A stretch of 35,315 nt of DNA from Acetobacteraceae bacterium (GCA_003151425.1 PLXO01000024.1:7819-43133); one strand, 5' to 3'; counted from the stretch's first letter, positions 22,056 to 31,650 are shown. Notes: generated by a model from the letters alone, not told the origin. Numbers and translations: made by a program.

Positions 22056-25000
22056 GTGGCAGGTCCTGGTGGTCGGTGGCCTGCTGATCCGCGGCGTCCG
22101 CTGCGCGGGGCCGCGAACTCCGCGGGCAGGACACTGGGCACCGCACCGGGCTCGCCGCTTTGCCGAATCGCCGTTCTGGTGGCTCTCGCGCTGTGGACGT
22201 CGGCGGCTTCGGCGGATCCGGCCGCGCTCCCCGCGACGGTCGATGCGGTTGCGGCGGTTGCGCCTGTCGCGGTGCGGGCCGGCGATCATCCTGGTTTCGG
22301 ACGACTTGTTTTCGAATTTGACGGGCGTGTGGCGTATCAGCAGGTCGGCGAGGGCGACCATCAGACGCTGCGCTTCGCCAAGGACGTGACTATCACGCCA
22401 CCGGTCCGTCCACCGCATAACGTCGATGCGGTCGCTGCGGATGCCGGCCTGGTGGACCTTACCTTGGTGGCGGGCGCGACGACGCGCGTGTTCTGGCTCG
22501 GCGATCGGTTGGTCGTGGATATCTTCGATCCGGCCGGCGCCGCGACCAAGGAGGTGCCGCCAGGGGCCCAGTCGAGCGGGTCGCCGTCGAGCGGGGGCCA
22601 GTCAAGCGGGGCCCAGTCGAGCGACCCCCAGTTGAGCGGCGTCCAGTCAAGCGCGACCCGGTCGAGCGGGGCACCGCCTGGTAGGGCGCCGCCGCGTAGG
22701 GCGCCGCCGAATGGGGCAGCTTCGAGTGAGGCAGCTTCGAGTGAGGTGGCTTCGAGTGAGGTGGCTTCGAGTGAGGTAGCTTCGAGTGAGGTGGCTTCGA
22801 GTGAGGTAGCTTCGAGCAAGGCACGATCGAGCGGACCACGTCCGAGCAGAGTCGCGGCCGCTCTGCCGCTACCACCCCCACCTGCGCCACCGCCGCCTGG
22901 ATCGCCATCCAGCGAGGCATCCGCGCCGGCGCGCCAGCCTGTGGCGCCGTCCACGCCAACGCCGTCGGCTGCGACCATGGCGTCGCCGACAATACCACCA
23001 TCGGCCGCGACCATGCCGCCGCCCACCGCGCCGCCGTCGGCTGCGACCAGGCCGTCGCCGACCACACCGTCATCGGCTGCGACCACGCCGCCGCCCACCA
23101 CGCCGCCTCCGGCCGCGACGGCACCGCCGCTCGCCACGCCGCTTCCGGCCGCACCGTCCTCGCCAACCCGGGCGCCATCCGCGATGACCGCGCCAACACC
23201 GGGCCAGCCGGCGGTGCCAGCCCAATCGGCGACCCAACCGCCGGCGGTGGCCGCTGCCGCGCCGCTAGACGCGTCGGCCGGTCCGCCGCCAAGTCCCCTC
23301 GCCCCGGCAGCCACCAAGGCAGACGTGCTGAAGCCGGCAGCAGGCGCGGCACTCGCCTTGCCGTTTCAGGGCACCGTCGGCGTTGCCGCGTTTCGTCGCG
23401 GCGACAACGCGCTGGTCGTGTTCGACGAGCGCCGACCAATCGACCTTGCCGCGGTGCACGATGATCCGGTGTTCGGAGCGGCGACGATCCAGTTGTTGCC
23501 GTCCGCCACGGTGCTGCGCCTGAAGCTGCCCGCGGATCGGAACCTGGTGGTCAACGTGATGCAGCAATCCTGGCATCTGGGCGTGTCGGTTGCCTCTCCG
23601 CCGGTGCAACCGATCCCGATGCAGGCTGCCGACGGAAAGCTCAGCCTGCAAGCCGACTCGGTTGGCGAGGTGGTGACGATCGCCGACCCGCAGACCGGTG
23701 CCGTCCTGCTGGTGGGCACCCAAAGGGTCGCCGGACAGGGCATCACGACGCCGCGCCAGACGCCGGAATTCAACTTGCTGCCAACCTGGCAGGGTGTGGT
23801 GGTCGAGCCGCTGGCGGACCGCCTGGTTATGCGCGCCGGCAATGACGGGTTCCTGCTGACCGGCGGCAGGCAGGGTCTGTCAATGGCACCCAGTTCGACC
23901 GCCATGCAAGCGCAGTCGGATGCGGCCGCGATGACGCGGCGCTTCGATCTGCCCAACCAGCCGCGCGATACATTGGTGCAGCGCTTGCGCGATCAGGTCG
24001 TGACGTCAGCGACCGCCGCGCCGCTCGCCCGCGGACGGCTGCGACAGGCCGAAGCGGAAACCCTGATCGCGCTTGGCCTTGGCGTGGAGGCGCAGGCGAT
24101 ACTTCACCTGGCGGCGGCCGACGATCCGGCCGTCCGCGAGAAGGCCGACGCGATCGGACTCGGCGCGATCGCGGCACTGCTCGCCGGCCGGGTCGCGGAC
24201 GCCGACGGCATCGAGGATCCGCGCCTCACCGGCAGCGACGAGGTGGCGCTGTGGCGCGCGGTGCGCGAAGCTGAGCGGACGCCGGGGTCGCCGCTTGCCG
24301 CCACCGCCTTCGCGGCCACCGCGCCGTTGATCAACATCTACCCGGAGGCGCTGCGCCGACGTCTCCTGCCGCTGGCGTTCGAGACGATGATCGAGGGCGG
24401 CCAGGCAGCGGCGGCGGCGCGGCTGCTGGCGCACGAGCCGAAGGACGAGCCGACCCTGGCGCTGGCACGCGCGATGCTGCGCGCGGCGGACGGCGACACC
24501 GACGGCGCCCTGGCGCTCTACGACACACTGGCAAACAGCCCGGACCGCCTGCTGCACGCCAGGGCGGCCGTTCGCGCTGTCGAGCTGCGGCTGTCGGCCG
24601 GGCGCATCGATGCGGCGCAGGCGGCGGACGCGCTCGACCGGCTGCTCTATGCTTGGCGTGGCGACCGGCGCGAGCTGGCACTGCGCGAACGGATCGCCGC
24701 GCTGCGCGAGCAGTCGGGCGCCTGGCCCGCCGCCCTGGCGATGCTGCATGAAACCGAAGCCGTGTTTCCCGACGCCAAGGCCGTGGAGCGCGCGCGCCTG
24801 AAAGCGACCTTCGCGCGGCTGCTGAACGACCCCGCATTGGACCGGCTGGCGCCGCTCGAGCTCGTTGCGCTGGTCGATGAGAATGCTGAGGTGCTGCCGG
24901 ATGGTCCGGCGGGCGAAGCGCTGGAGGAGCGCCTCGCCGACCGGCTGGTGGCCCTGGATCTGCCGGGGCGCGCGGCTCCGGTACTGGCGAAGTTGATGTT

Positions 25001-25637
25001 GGCGGCGCCCAGCGCGGCGGGCAGAGCGGGATTTGGCGCGCGGCTCGCCGAGCTGCGGCTGCGCGAGGGCGACGCCGCCGGCACACTGGCGGCGCTCGCC
25101 ACGTCAGGCAAACCACCAACGTCCGCGTCCCAGGCCGCACCGCTGCCCTCGCCACTCCCCCTGCCTGCACCACTCATCGAGCGGCGGACATTGCTCTCGG
25201 CCGCCGCTCGGGCACGTCTGGGCGACACCGCCCAAGCGGTGACCGAGCTCGCCGCGCTGGGTACCGCAGCGACCGATCTCGCGCGGGCGGCGATCCTCGA
25301 ACAGGTGAAGGATTGGCACGGCGCGGAGCACGCGCTCGCCGATTACGTCGGCAAGGCGGTGCCGCCGACCGGTGCACTGGACCAGGCGCTGCAGCGCATC
25401 CTGGTGCGCTATGCCACCGCGGCGGCACAGGCGGGCGACGATGCGACCCTTACGCTGCTGCGCACCAGTGACGGCCCGCGGATGCCCAGCGGCGCCTTCG
25501 GCGACATGTTCCGTTTGCTGACCGCGGCGCCGGTCCGGGCGTCGGCCGACCTGCCCCGCGCCGCTCGCGAGGTCACGCTGGCGCGCGACCTGCCGAAAGC
25601 CCTCGACGCGCTGAAGCCGCCGACCGGCACGCCCTGA
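22056..25637 (+). CDS. Large secreted repeat protein of the flagellar cluster
   Basis: 1193 residues from GTG 22056, which directly abuts the cheZ stop (TAAGTG). A signal sequence lies at ~37-54 ([19 protein letters not shown]). Next comes a ~110-residue beta-rich domain ([14 protein letters not shown] ... [12 protein letters not shown]) reminiscent of AMIN-type domains; then a low-complexity region (~168-415) with 19 pentapeptides and six 12-residue Pro/Ala/Thr units; a second beta domain; and from ~650 on an Ala/Leu-rich helical solenoid of TPR style. Probably periplasmic. Large TPR proteins occur at this place in other alphaproteobacterial flagellar clusters, but I cannot name a function. 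No ribosome binding site; expression likely depends on cheZ translation. Confidence 0.75.
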   Translation: MAGPGGRWPADPRRPLRGAANSAGRTLGTAPGSPLCRIAVLVALALWTSAASADPAALPATVDAVAAVAPVAVRAGDHPGFGRLVFEFDGRVAYQQVGEGDHQTLRFAKDVTITPPVRPPHNVDAVAADAGLVDLTLVAGATTRVFWLGDRLVVDIFDPAGAATKEVPPGAQSSGSPSSGGQSSGAQSSDPQLSGVQSSATRSSGAPPGRAPPRRAPPNGAASSEAASSEVASSEVASSEVASSEVASSEVASSKARSSGPRPSRVAAALPLPPPPAPPPPGSPSSEASAPARQPVAPSTPTPSAATMASPTIPPSAATMPPPTAPPSAATRPSPTTPSSAATTPPPTTPPPAATAPPLATPLPAAPSSPTRAPSAMTAPTPGQPAVPAQSATQPPAVAAAAPLDASAGPPPSPLAPAATKADVLKPAAGAALALPFQGTVGVAAFRRGDNALVVFDERRPIDLAAVHDDPVFGAATIQLLPSATVLRLKLPADRNLVVNVMQQSWHLGVSVASPPVQPIPMQAADGKLSLQADSVGEVVTIADPQTGAVLLVGTQRVAGQGITTPRQTPEFNLLPTWQGVVVEPLADRLVMRAGNDGFLLTGGRQGLSMAPSSTAMQAQSDAAAMTRRFDLPNQPRDTLVQRLRDQVVTSATAAPLARGRLRQAEAETLIALGLGVEAQAILHLAAADDPAVREKADAIGLGAIAALLAGRVADADGIEDPRLTGSDEVALWRAVREAERTPGSPLAATAFAATAPLINIYPEALRRRLLPLAFETMIEGGQAAAAARLLAHEPKDEPTLALARAMLRAADGDTDGALALYDTLANSPDRLLHARAAVRAVELRLSAGRIDAAQAADALDRLLYAWRGDRRELALRERIAALREQSGAWPAALAMLHETEAVFPDAKAVERARLKATFARLLNDPALDRLAPLELVALVDENAEVLPDGPAGEALEERLADRLVALDLPGRAAPVLAKLMLAAPSAAGRAGFGARLAELRLREGDAAGTLAALATSGKPPTSASQAAPLPSPLPLPAPLIERRTLLSAAARARLGDTAQAVTELAALGTAATDLARAAILEQVKDWHGAEHALADYVGKAVPPTGALDQALQRILVRYATAAAQAGDDATLTLLRTSDGPRMPSGAFGDMFRLLTAAPVRASADLPRAAREVTLARDLPKALDALKPPTGTP
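22563..22847 (+). repeat. 19-copy 15-bp tandem repeat in the large protein gene
   Basis: Nineteen 15-bp units encode pentapeptides: [15 protein letters not shown], then [20 protein letters not shown] and five EVASS, ending [10 protein letters not shown]. Neighbouring GAGGTGGCTTCGAGT and GAGGTAGCTTCGAGT units are nearly identical, so that part expanded most recently. Confidence 0.92.
22962..23177 (+). repeat. Six-copy 36-bp repeat in the large protein gene
   Basis: Six 36-bp units encode 12-residue Pro/Ala/Thr repeats ([72 protein letters not shown]). Units 1 and 3, and 2 and 4, are most alike, so the underlying step was probably a 72-bp duplication. Confidence 0.85.
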
Positions 25638-25738
25638 CGGGCGCTAAGGCCGTCTTCTGCCCCAGCTTTCTGCCTGCCTTAATCTTCCCTTGGGGGCAGA
25701 AACCGCTTGCATCGTCCCCCCCCAGCCCTTATGTCCGC

Positions 25739-25757
25739 CCCCCTTGGCCCCAGGGGG
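25739..25757 (+). terminator. Possible hairpin between the large gene and speD
   Basis: CCCCCT (25739-25744), 7-base loop, AGGGGG (25752-25757). No T run follows. It could end the flagellar transcript or be part of the speD leader. The rest of 25638-25828 holds no gene. Confidence 0.3.
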
Positions 25758-25828
25758 TGACCAGACCGGGCTGATCGCGCCGGTCGCTGCACCCAACAGG
25801 CCGTCTACTGGTAGGAATGGGGTTCATA

Positions 25829-26275
25829 ATGAACGCTCTAAGCCCACTGGGGATGGTCTCGGAACTCCCGAGCGAAAACCAGACGTCGTCCACCGAGGTG
25901 GCGAAGGACTATTTTGTCGAGAAGGATGGCGTGAAGTTCGCCGGGATGCATCTGCTGGTCGATCTGTGGGGGGCGAGCAACCTCACCGATCCGGCGATGA
26001 TCGACGGTGCGCTGCGCGAGGCGGCGGAGGCGGCTGGGGCGACGATCCTGCACAGCCATTTCCACCATTTCGGGCCGGACGGCGGCGTGTCCGGGGTGCT
26101 GGTGCTGGCGGAGAGCCATATCTCGATCCACACTTGGCCGGAGCGCGACTTCGCCGCGATCGACATCTTCATGTGCGGCGCCTGCGATCCGTACCTGTCT
26201 CTACCGGCGCTGCGGAACGCGTTCGCGCCGACCTCCGAGCAGCTTGGCGAGCAGCGGCGCGGCCTGATCGGCTGA
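25829..26275 (+). CDS. speD: S-adenosylmethionine decarboxylase proenzyme
   Basis: 148 residues. Makes decarboxylated SAM, the aminopropyl donor for spermidine. The self-cleavage site is Glu95-Ser96 in LAESHISIHTWPE; Ser96 becomes the pyruvoyl group. His101 and Cys116 stand at the same distances (+5, +20) as His68 and Cys83 in the Thermotoga enzyme. An ATG at 25817 is also in frame, but AGGA at 25813-25816 is too near it and fits ATG 25829 better. The ~20 extra N-terminal residues are not conserved in the family as I recall it. Followed by speE. Confidence 0.95.
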   Translation: MNALSPLGMVSELPSENQTSSTEVAKDYFVEKDGVKFAGMHLLVDLWGASNLTDPAMIDGALREAAEAAGATILHSHFHHFGPDGGVSGVLVLAESHISIHTWPERDFAAIDIFMCGACDPYLSLPALRNAFAPTSEQLGEQRRGLIG

Positions 26276-26302
26276 CCCCGCGAGCGATAGCCTGATACCG
26301 AT

Positions 26303-26328
26303 CGGCCCGGGTGGCGACGCCCGGGCCG
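26303..26328 (+). other. Strong hairpin between speD and speE
   Basis: A perfect 9-bp stem, CGGCCCGGG (26303-26311) and CCCGGGCCG (26320-26328), with an 8-base loop. No T run follows. It lies within the probable operon 24 bp before speE and could shield or trim the message. Confidence 0.5.
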
Positions 26329-26351
26329 TGACGCTGTTCGGAGGGACGCGC

Positions 26352-27224
26352 ATGGCGACCGATGGCTGGATCAACGAGACGCTGTACCCCGACTGGGGCC
26401 AGCGCTTCCTGGTGAAGCGCGAGCTGGCACGCGTGCGCAGCGCGTTCCAGGACATCGTGATCTTCGACAGCACCAGCCACGGCCGGGTGATGGTGTTGGA
26501 CGGCATCATCCAGATCACCGAGGCCGACGAGTTCGTCTACCAGGAGATGCTGGCCCACGTGCCCCTGCTGGCGCACGGCGCCGCGGCGAACGTGCTGATC
26601 ATCGGCGCCGGCGACGGCGGGGTGCTGCGCCGCGTGCTGCAGCACCGCTCCGTGCAGCGCGCGGTGATGGTGGAGATCGACGGCGAGGTGATCCGGCTGG
26701 CGAAGCAATTCCTGCCGGAGATCGCCGGGGCGGCGTGGGACGATCCGCGGGCCGAGGTGATCGTGGGCGACGGGATCGACTACGTGACGCGCGCGCCGGA
26801 CGCGTCGTTCGACGTCATCATCGTCGATTCCACCGATCCGATCGGCGTTGGCGAGGTGTTGTTCACCGACGCGTTCTACGCCAATGCCGCGCGTATCCTG
26901 ACCGGGCGCGGGCTGGTGGTGAACCAGTGCGGCGTGCCGTTCATGCAGGCCGACGAACTGCGCGAGACCAGCCTGCGGCGGGCCAAATTCTTTCCGCATG
27001 TCAGCGCCTATGTCGCCGCGGTGCCGACCTATGTCGGCGGGTTCATGACGCTGGGCTGGGCGGCGAAGGATGCGAGCCTCGCCCGGCTTTCGGCGGATGA
27101 AATTCGCGCACGGGCACAGGCGGCAGGCGTGCTCGGGACGACGCGATACTGGACACCGGAGATCCATGCCGGGGCATTCAATCTGCCGCCGTACATCGCG
27201 CGGCACCTGCCGGGGTCAGGGTAG
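26352..27224 (+). CDS. speE: Polyamine aminopropyltransferase (spermidine synthase)
   Basis: 290 residues. Transfers an aminopropyl group from decarboxylated SAM to putrescine. Binding motif VLIIGAGDGGVLRRVL at ~78-93; acidic residues in VMVEIDGEVI and GDGIDYV; the catalytic loop is IIVDSTDPIGVGEVLFT. The ATG is set by GGAGGGAC just upstream; the TTG/GTG region before it overlaps the hairpin. Works with SpeD, encoded 76 bp upstream. Confidence 0.95.
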   Translation: MATDGWINETLYPDWGQRFLVKRELARVRSAFQDIVIFDSTSHGRVMVLDGIIQITEADEFVYQEMLAHVPLLAHGAAANVLIIGAGDGGVLRRVLQHRSVQRAVMVEIDGEVIRLAKQFLPEIAGAAWDDPRAEVIVGDGIDYVTRAPDASFDVIIVDSTDPIGVGEVLFTDAFYANAARILTGRGLVVNQCGVPFMQADELRETSLRRAKFFPHVSAYVAAVPTYVGGFMTLGWAAKDASLARLSADEIRARAQAAGVLGTTRYWTPEIHAGAFNLPPYIARHLPGSG

Positions 27225-27437
27225 GGCCGGCGCGACGGGTCGCGGCCATTGCGGAACCGTTGCCCTTTCCGTCGCATGATCCCCGGACGGATTGATTGGT
27301 GCGGCGGACATGAGCGGTATTGGCAGCATTGTCAGCAGAATGGACTACACCCTGAGCTGTTCTCGACGAACAGTTCATCCACCGGCAACATCAGCGGCCC
27401 GAACCGATGACGCCGCCATCATTTCTGGCTGCTGGTA

Positions 27438-27983
27438 TCAGGCGCCGACCGAATGGGAGATCTCGCTGTCTCCGCACGCCGCGTCGAATCGCTTGCGGAG
27501 GAACAGTCGATCGTACCCCGGCGGAAAGTCGTTCAACACGCCGAACAGGGTGAAGCCGAGCTTGCGGTAGAACGGTGCCGCCTGGAAGCTGAAGGTGTCG
27601 ACGTGGGCGCCCCAGCAACCGCGCTCCCGCGCCGCCGTTTCCGCCGCCGCCATCAGGGCCGAGCCGACACCCCGGCCGCGCAGCTTTTCGGGAACGAACA
27701 GCATCTGCACGTGCAGCCACCGGAACACGGTGCATCCCCAAAACCCGCCAGCAACCGAACCATCGTCATTGCGGATCGGAATCACCAGCAATCGCGACAG
27801 TGCCGGTCCGACCAGGGGGCGGGAGGAAGCGTCGAGGGCCTCGAAGATCGCCGCGAACGTGCTCGCTTCAAACGTGTCGGATGCAGCAAGCCCTGCGAGA
27901 GTCGCCGCCAACGTTTGCCGTCCCCCGGGCAGGTGGGTGTGCTCGTCACGTCGAGCATCAGCTGGGATGATCGGCTGACTCAC
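27438..27983 (-). CDS. GNAT family N-acetyltransferase
   Basis: 181 residues. Acetyl-CoA binding motif LFVPEKLRGRGVGSALMAAA (motif A, R/Q-x-x-G-x-G/A) at ~104-123; then WGAHVDTFSFQAAPFYRKLG and FTLFGVLNDFPPGYDRLFLR, typical of the family. Start GTG 27983 overlaps the stop of the preceding gene (GTGA), which favours it over a longer frame. Acceptor unknown; the ending PPGYDRLFLRK resembles acetyltransferases placed near toxin-antitoxin or antibiotic genes, but no such genes are seen here. Confidence 0.85.
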   Translation of the reverse strand: MSQPIIPADARRDEHTHLPGGRQTLAATLAGLAASDTFEASTFAAIFEALDASSRPLVGPALSRLLVIPIRNDDGSVAGGFWGCTVFRWLHVQMLFVPEKLRGRGVGSALMAAAETAARERGCWGAHVDTFSFQAAPFYRKLGFTLFGVLNDFPPGYDRLFLRKRFDAACGDSEISHSVGA

Positions 27984-28255
27984 GCGACCGTAGCGACGCC
28001 GGTTGATACGCTGGACGTGGATGTGGCGGGTCGGGACGTGGCGGGTCGCGCCGCGTCCGCCGCCGCTGGCTGGGCGGCACCGCCACCGCCATGGCCGTGG
28101 TGGTGATGCGCTTCGCCGGGCACTGCGTCGCCGCCGCCTGCGTCGCGGCGCCGTTCTGCGCCCCGCGTCGCCGTCCGTGCCGCGGTGGCCAACCGCTGCT
28201 GTCGTTTCTGGGCAAGATCCTGCGACGACAAGCTCGACACGCTGGCCATGTTCAT
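27980..28255 (-). CDS. Small His/Gly-rich protein coupled to the GNAT gene
   Basis: 91 residues from ATG 28255: MNMASVSSLSSQDLAQKRQQ, a basic Arg/Ala stretch, a HHHHGHGGGG cluster (~residues 53-62) and an Ala/Pro/Ser/Thr tail with pentapeptide repeats RPATS. The GTGA overlap with the acetyltransferase start and a GGAA-type site upstream support it. The His cluster could bind metal. Not recognised. The 244 bp upstream to 28499 hold no gene I can support. Confidence 0.55.
   Translation of the reverse strand: MNMASVSSLSSQDLAQKRQQRLATAARTATRGAERRRDAGGGDAVPGEAHHHHGHGGGGAAQPAAADAARPATSRPATSTSSVSTGVATVA
28005..28049. repeat. 15-bp tandem repeat in the small His/Gly-rich gene
   Basis: Three units on the plus strand: GATACGCTGGACGTG, GATGTGGCGGGTCGG, GACGTGGCGGGTCGC. 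They encode the RPATS-type pentapeptides on the minus strand. Confidence 0.65.
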
Positions 28256-28499
28256 GATGATGGTTCCGGCTTTGAAGGGCGCGGACGCAGATTGCAGCGG
28301 ACGCGTAAAGCAAGCCTTAAAAACACGTGCGTTGCAGAATTCCGGCGCACTGCGACACCAACATGATCCACGGCCATGCGAGGGCATCCACCGGCGCCCA
28401 TCGTGGGGGACGGACACACGATGCTGTGAGCCGGGGTGCGGTGCGCTGACGTATCGGATAAGCTGTCCGGCGAGCGATGGCCAGTAAAGGAGCGGCGTC

Positions 28500-28919
28500 A
28501 TGGCAACACCGAAGACCTACGTCGATATCGAGAAGATGGTGGTCAAGGATGTCTTCGACTCCAAATACAAAACCAGCCTGCCCCAGATCATGCAAAAAGC
28601 GGCGGAAAAGGCCGTCAAATCGTCGGGCAAGCTGACGTTGGACCAACCCAAGGACAAGGGTGCGAAGGGCTACACCATAGACGGCAGCCTCGTGTCGCTC
28701 GGGCCGGACAAATCCGGCAAGCAATTGCAGGGCGAGTGCTCGATGGCAATCTCGACGTGGCCGGGCAAATCCATCAAGGCGATGCCGAGCGGAAAGGCCG
28801 GACTTGCCATCGACGACCCGGGCAAGATCGCCGCCGCCGATGTTCAGGCCGTGGCCGAGGCGGTCGTGGAGGCCGCAATGAACGCCGCGACGAAATACAT
28901 GGAAAAGAACACCCCCTGA
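28500..28919 (+). CDS. Hypothetical protein, 139 residues
   Basis: Lys-rich, soluble-looking protein: MATPKTYVDIEKMVVKDVFD, a middle KGYTIDGSLVSLGPDKSG, and a helical end (AVAEAVVEAAMNAATKYMEK). AAAGGAG at 28486-28492 gives a strong start. Family not recognised; composition is a mixed alpha/beta domain. Divergent from the small His/Gly-rich gene. Confidence 0.75.
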   Translation: MATPKTYVDIEKMVVKDVFDSKYKTSLPQIMQKAAEKAVKSSGKLTLDQPKDKGAKGYTIDGSLVSLGPDKSGKQLQGECSMAISTWPGKSIKAMPSGKAGLAIDDPGKIAAADVQAVAEAVVEAAMNAATKYMEKNTP

Positions 28920-29063
28920 TCGCGATGACGCCAGGCGAGTCACGCCGGCCGCCAGAGATGTGCCTGACCGATCGCAACCGAAGGGGTGGCGCGCTGGCGC
29001 GAACGCGGGCGATGCCGGCCGCGTGACCATCGAGGCAGGGGCGCGCGACCGACGCCGTCACTC

Positions 29064-29123
29064 GGCATGATCTGTGGCGGCATGATCTGTGGCGGCATGA
29101 TCCGTGGCGGCATGATCCGTGGC
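29064..29123 (+). repeat. 15-bp tandem repeat before xth
   Basis: Four nearly perfect units: GGCATGATCTGTGGC twice, then GGCATGATCCGTGGC twice. It lies in the 277-bp gap before exonuclease III, which otherwise shows no gene. Confidence 0.92.
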
Positions 29124-29196
29124 GTCTGTCAGACTTGCCTACGCATCGATATCGATAAAGTCCGGCGCAACCGCATCCGCCGATCGGGGTCCAGCC

Positions 29197-29967
29197 ATGA
29201 AAATCGCCACCTGGAACGTCAATTCGATCCGCCAGCGCGAGAAGCACGTGCAGCGTTGGCTGGAGCGCATGCAGCCCGACATCCTGGTGCTGCAGGAGAT
29301 CAAATGCGAGGCCGCGAGCTTTCCGGCGCTGACCTTCCACGGCCTCGGCTACCAGAGCGACGTGGTCGGGCAGAAATCGTACAACGGCGTCGCTGCGCTC
29401 GGCCGCATTCCGTTCACGGTCGCCCACAGGTCGCTGCCTGGGCTGCCCGCTGACGACGTCCAGTCCCGCTACATCGAGGTCGAGGCGGGCGGCATCACCG
29501 TCATCGGCATCTATCTGCCGAACGGCAACTCCGGCGGTGAGGCGGGGTTCGCTTACAAACTGGCCTGGATGGACCGGCTGGCCGATCGCGCGGCGGCGCT
29601 GCTGGAGGCCGACACCCCGTTTGTCATCACTGGCGACTTCAACGTGGCCCCCACCGACGCGGATTTCGCGCCCGGTGCACTGGGGGCAGGCGACGCGCTG
29701 GTCCGCCCGGAAAGCCGCGCGCGATTTCGCCGCCTGCTCTGGCTGGGCCTGACCGACGCGATCCGCGCGCTGCACCCGGGCGGGTCCGTGTATACCTTCT
29801 GGGACTACCAGGGCGCCGCGTGGCCGCGTGACTCCGGTCTGCGGATCGACCACGCCCTGCTGTCGCCCGGCCTGGCGGAGCGGCTGCTGGCTGCCGCTCC
29901 GGATCGCGAGGAACGCGGCGCCGACCAGCCGTCCGATCATGTTCCGGTGCTGATCGAGCTCGCCTGA
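29197..29967 (+). CDS. xth: Exodeoxyribonuclease III
   Basis: 256 residues. Base-excision repair enzyme that cuts at abasic sites and trims 3' ends. Family motifs: MKIATWNVNSIRQR (Asn7), LVLQEIKCE (metal-binding Glu34), GIYLPNGN, ITGDFNVAPTD (Asp/Asn pair), and the C-terminal GLRIDHALLSP and SDHVPVLIEL (catalytic Asp-His). The ATG at 29197 is where family homology starts, with CGGGG upstream; the frame open to 29119 runs through the repeat flank. A single gene. Confidence 0.95.
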   Translation: MKIATWNVNSIRQREKHVQRWLERMQPDILVLQEIKCEAASFPALTFHGLGYQSDVVGQKSYNGVAALGRIPFTVAHRSLPGLPADDVQSRYIEVEAGGITVIGIYLPNGNSGGEAGFAYKLAWMDRLADRAAALLEADTPFVITGDFNVAPTDADFAPGALGAGDALVRPESRARFRRLLWLGLTDAIRALHPGGSVYTFWDYQGAAWPRDSGLRIDHALLSPGLAERLLAAAPDREERGADQPSDHVPVLIELA

Positions 29968-30311
29968 TCTGCGCCTGATCCTCGGACGCGCACCAGACAA
30001 TCAGATCCACTGCGGAGGTCGCGGAGAGCGCGGAGAAGATCATCTGCGACAGCACGTCGCGCGCGCGCGTACGGCACTGCGCGGGCGCGTGGCGAAGCGC
30101 CTGCGCGCGCTCCGCATGCTTCGCGGGGGAACCTTACGGCAGTGGACCGAACGTGCGGGATCCATCGCACCGGATCTCATCAAGCGGGCATCACCATCCG
30201 AGCGGCTCGGCTGACACTCGCCCCAAAGCCTTGCAATAACCGTGCAATGTCGTCACAGTCAGCCGCCCAAAGCCGACCAGGGGCGAAATTTTGGTTCGGG
30301 GAGTCTGCAAC
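29968..30311. promoter_or_regulatory. Gene-free stretch upstream of the ABC transporter
   Basis: 344 bp with no gene I can support. It contains three 9-bp units (GCGGAGGTC, GCGGAGAGC, GCGGAGAAG; 30012-30038) and, nearer the operon, two direct TGCAAT copies 11 bp apart (30232-30237 and 30243-30248) that could be a regulator site. GGGGAG at 30297-30302 is the ribosome binding site of the binding-protein gene. No clear promoter. Confidence 0.35.
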
Positions 30312-31598
30312 ATGATCGCATGGAAAACGGCTGCCACCCTGCTGCTGGCGGCCGGTCTGGGAATGGCCCTTTCGGGCCGCCCGCGGGCCGAGGACGTGAC
30401 GCTGACTGTCTGGAGCCATGAGGCTGACGAGGATGCCAAGGTTGCCTACCGCGAACTGGCGGCGAAGAACCTCGAGGCCGCGCATCCCGGTGTCCACGTC
30501 AAGATCACCTGGTACGAAAAAAACCCGCTGCTTGCGGCCCTGAAGACGTCGCTGCCGGCCGGTCAGGGTCCGGACGTTCTCTATGTCGAGCCGGACTGGA
30601 CCGAATATGTCGATGCCGGATACTTGGCCCCCCTCGACGACCTGATCAATTGGAACAACATCCAGCCATGGGCGCGTGCCGTTTGGACCCATAACGGCAA
30701 GACCTATGGTGTCGCGCAGGAGGCCTATACCAACGAGCTCTATTACAACAAAGACCTGCTGAAGAAGCTGGGGGTAGAGGTGCCGGCGAGCGCACAGTTC
30801 ACTCAGGCGCAATTCCTCGACGTGGTGAAGAAGGCAAAGGCGGCGGGTATCGTTCCGATCGCGCAGGGCGTCGGGGACCGGCCGTTCCCCGGCGCGTACA
30901 TTATCGGCGAGGCCTTGCTGCGCAAGCTCGGCAAGGACGATTACAGCAAGCTGTGGACCGGCAAGCTGTCCTTCAGTGATCCGCGCGTCGTGGCTGTCTT
31001 CACATGGGTCAAGGAGCTGGTCGATGCTGGCGCCTATCCAAAGAACTTCATGACGCTGAAGCTCGGCGAATCGCATTACTATTTCTATACGAAACCGGGC
31101 GCGCTCATGCTGCCGATGGGTAGCTGGTACACCGGTCGCGCCTTCGTTCCGGTGGACAAAGGCGGCCAGCCCGCCGATTTTCCGCTTGGTATCATGCAAT
31201 TCCCGGCGATGGATGGCGGGGCCTGCAATCTGTGTAAGACGTCCAACGTCGGCGCAAGCTTTGCCATCAATGCAGCGAGCAAGCACAAGGAGCTTGCGGC
31301 CGCGTTCATTGACGCGATGTCGACGCCCGAGATGGGCAAGCGCTGGATCGAGACCATCTATCTGCAGACCGGTATCAAGGCCGATGTGAAGTCGTTCAGC
31401 GGTCCTCATGCGGCCTATTTCACCGAGCTGATGGACCGGCAGAAAGGCGAAGACTACTTCATCGGCGGCCCGCTTGATATGATCCAGGGCCAGTGCAAGG
31501 ACAGTTTCGCTCAGGTGGTCAACAGCGCCTTCCCGGGTGGCCTGCTGCCAGTCGATCAGGCCATCAAGATGATGAACACCGCATGCTTCAAGGGTTAG
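30312..31598 (+). CDS. Carbohydrate ABC transporter substrate-binding protein
   Basis: 428 residues, family 1 extracellular solute-binding protein. Signal sequence MIAWKTAATLLLAAGLGMAL with a likely cut after GRPRA. Then LTVWSHEADEDAKVAYRELA, GQGPDVLYVEPDWTEYVDAG and YGVAQEAYTNELYYNKDLLK, all typical of sugar-binding members. A CxxC-like pair (GGACNLCK) may form a disulfide. The sugar is not identified. First gene of the importer operon, followed by a hairpin that may raise its level over the permeases. Confidence 0.92.
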   Translation: MIAWKTAATLLLAAGLGMALSGRPRAEDVTLTVWSHEADEDAKVAYRELAAKNLEAAHPGVHVKITWYEKNPLLAALKTSLPAGQGPDVLYVEPDWTEYVDAGYLAPLDDLINWNNIQPWARAVWTHNGKTYGVAQEAYTNELYYNKDLLKKLGVEVPASAQFTQAQFLDVVKKAKAAGIVPIAQGVGDRPFPGAYIIGEALLRKLGKDDYSKLWTGKLSFSDPRVVAVFTWVKELVDAGAYPKNFMTLKLGESHYYFYTKPGALMLPMGSWYTGRAFVPVDKGGQPADFPLGIMQFPAMDGGACNLCKTSNVGASFAINAASKHKELAAAFIDAMSTPEMGKRWIETIYLQTGIKADVKSFSGPHAAYFTELMDRQKGEDYFIGGPLDMIQGQCKDSFAQVVNSAFPGGLLPVDQAIKMMNTACFKG

Positions 31599-31650
31599 GC
31601 GGCAGCGCGCAATAACCAAATCATCTCGTGGCGCGCCTAATCGTTCGTTC

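Noticed and set aside
22563-23177. CRISPR-like array
   Set aside because: Units are directly adjacent without spacers, keep the reading frame and have no cas genes near.
22361-23439. Minus-strand frames of ~320 residues with LEATS or PHSK repeats
   Set aside because: They are mirror readings of the 15-bp and 36-bp arrays in the large plus-strand gene.
27984-28313. Longer N-terminus for the acetyltransferase
   Set aside because: The added part is Arg-rich and not GNAT-like; the GTGA overlap favours the start at 27983.
29937-30170. Minus-strand frame of 77 residues downstream of xth
   Set aside because: Arg/Ala-rich, no ribosome binding site, overlaps the end of xth.
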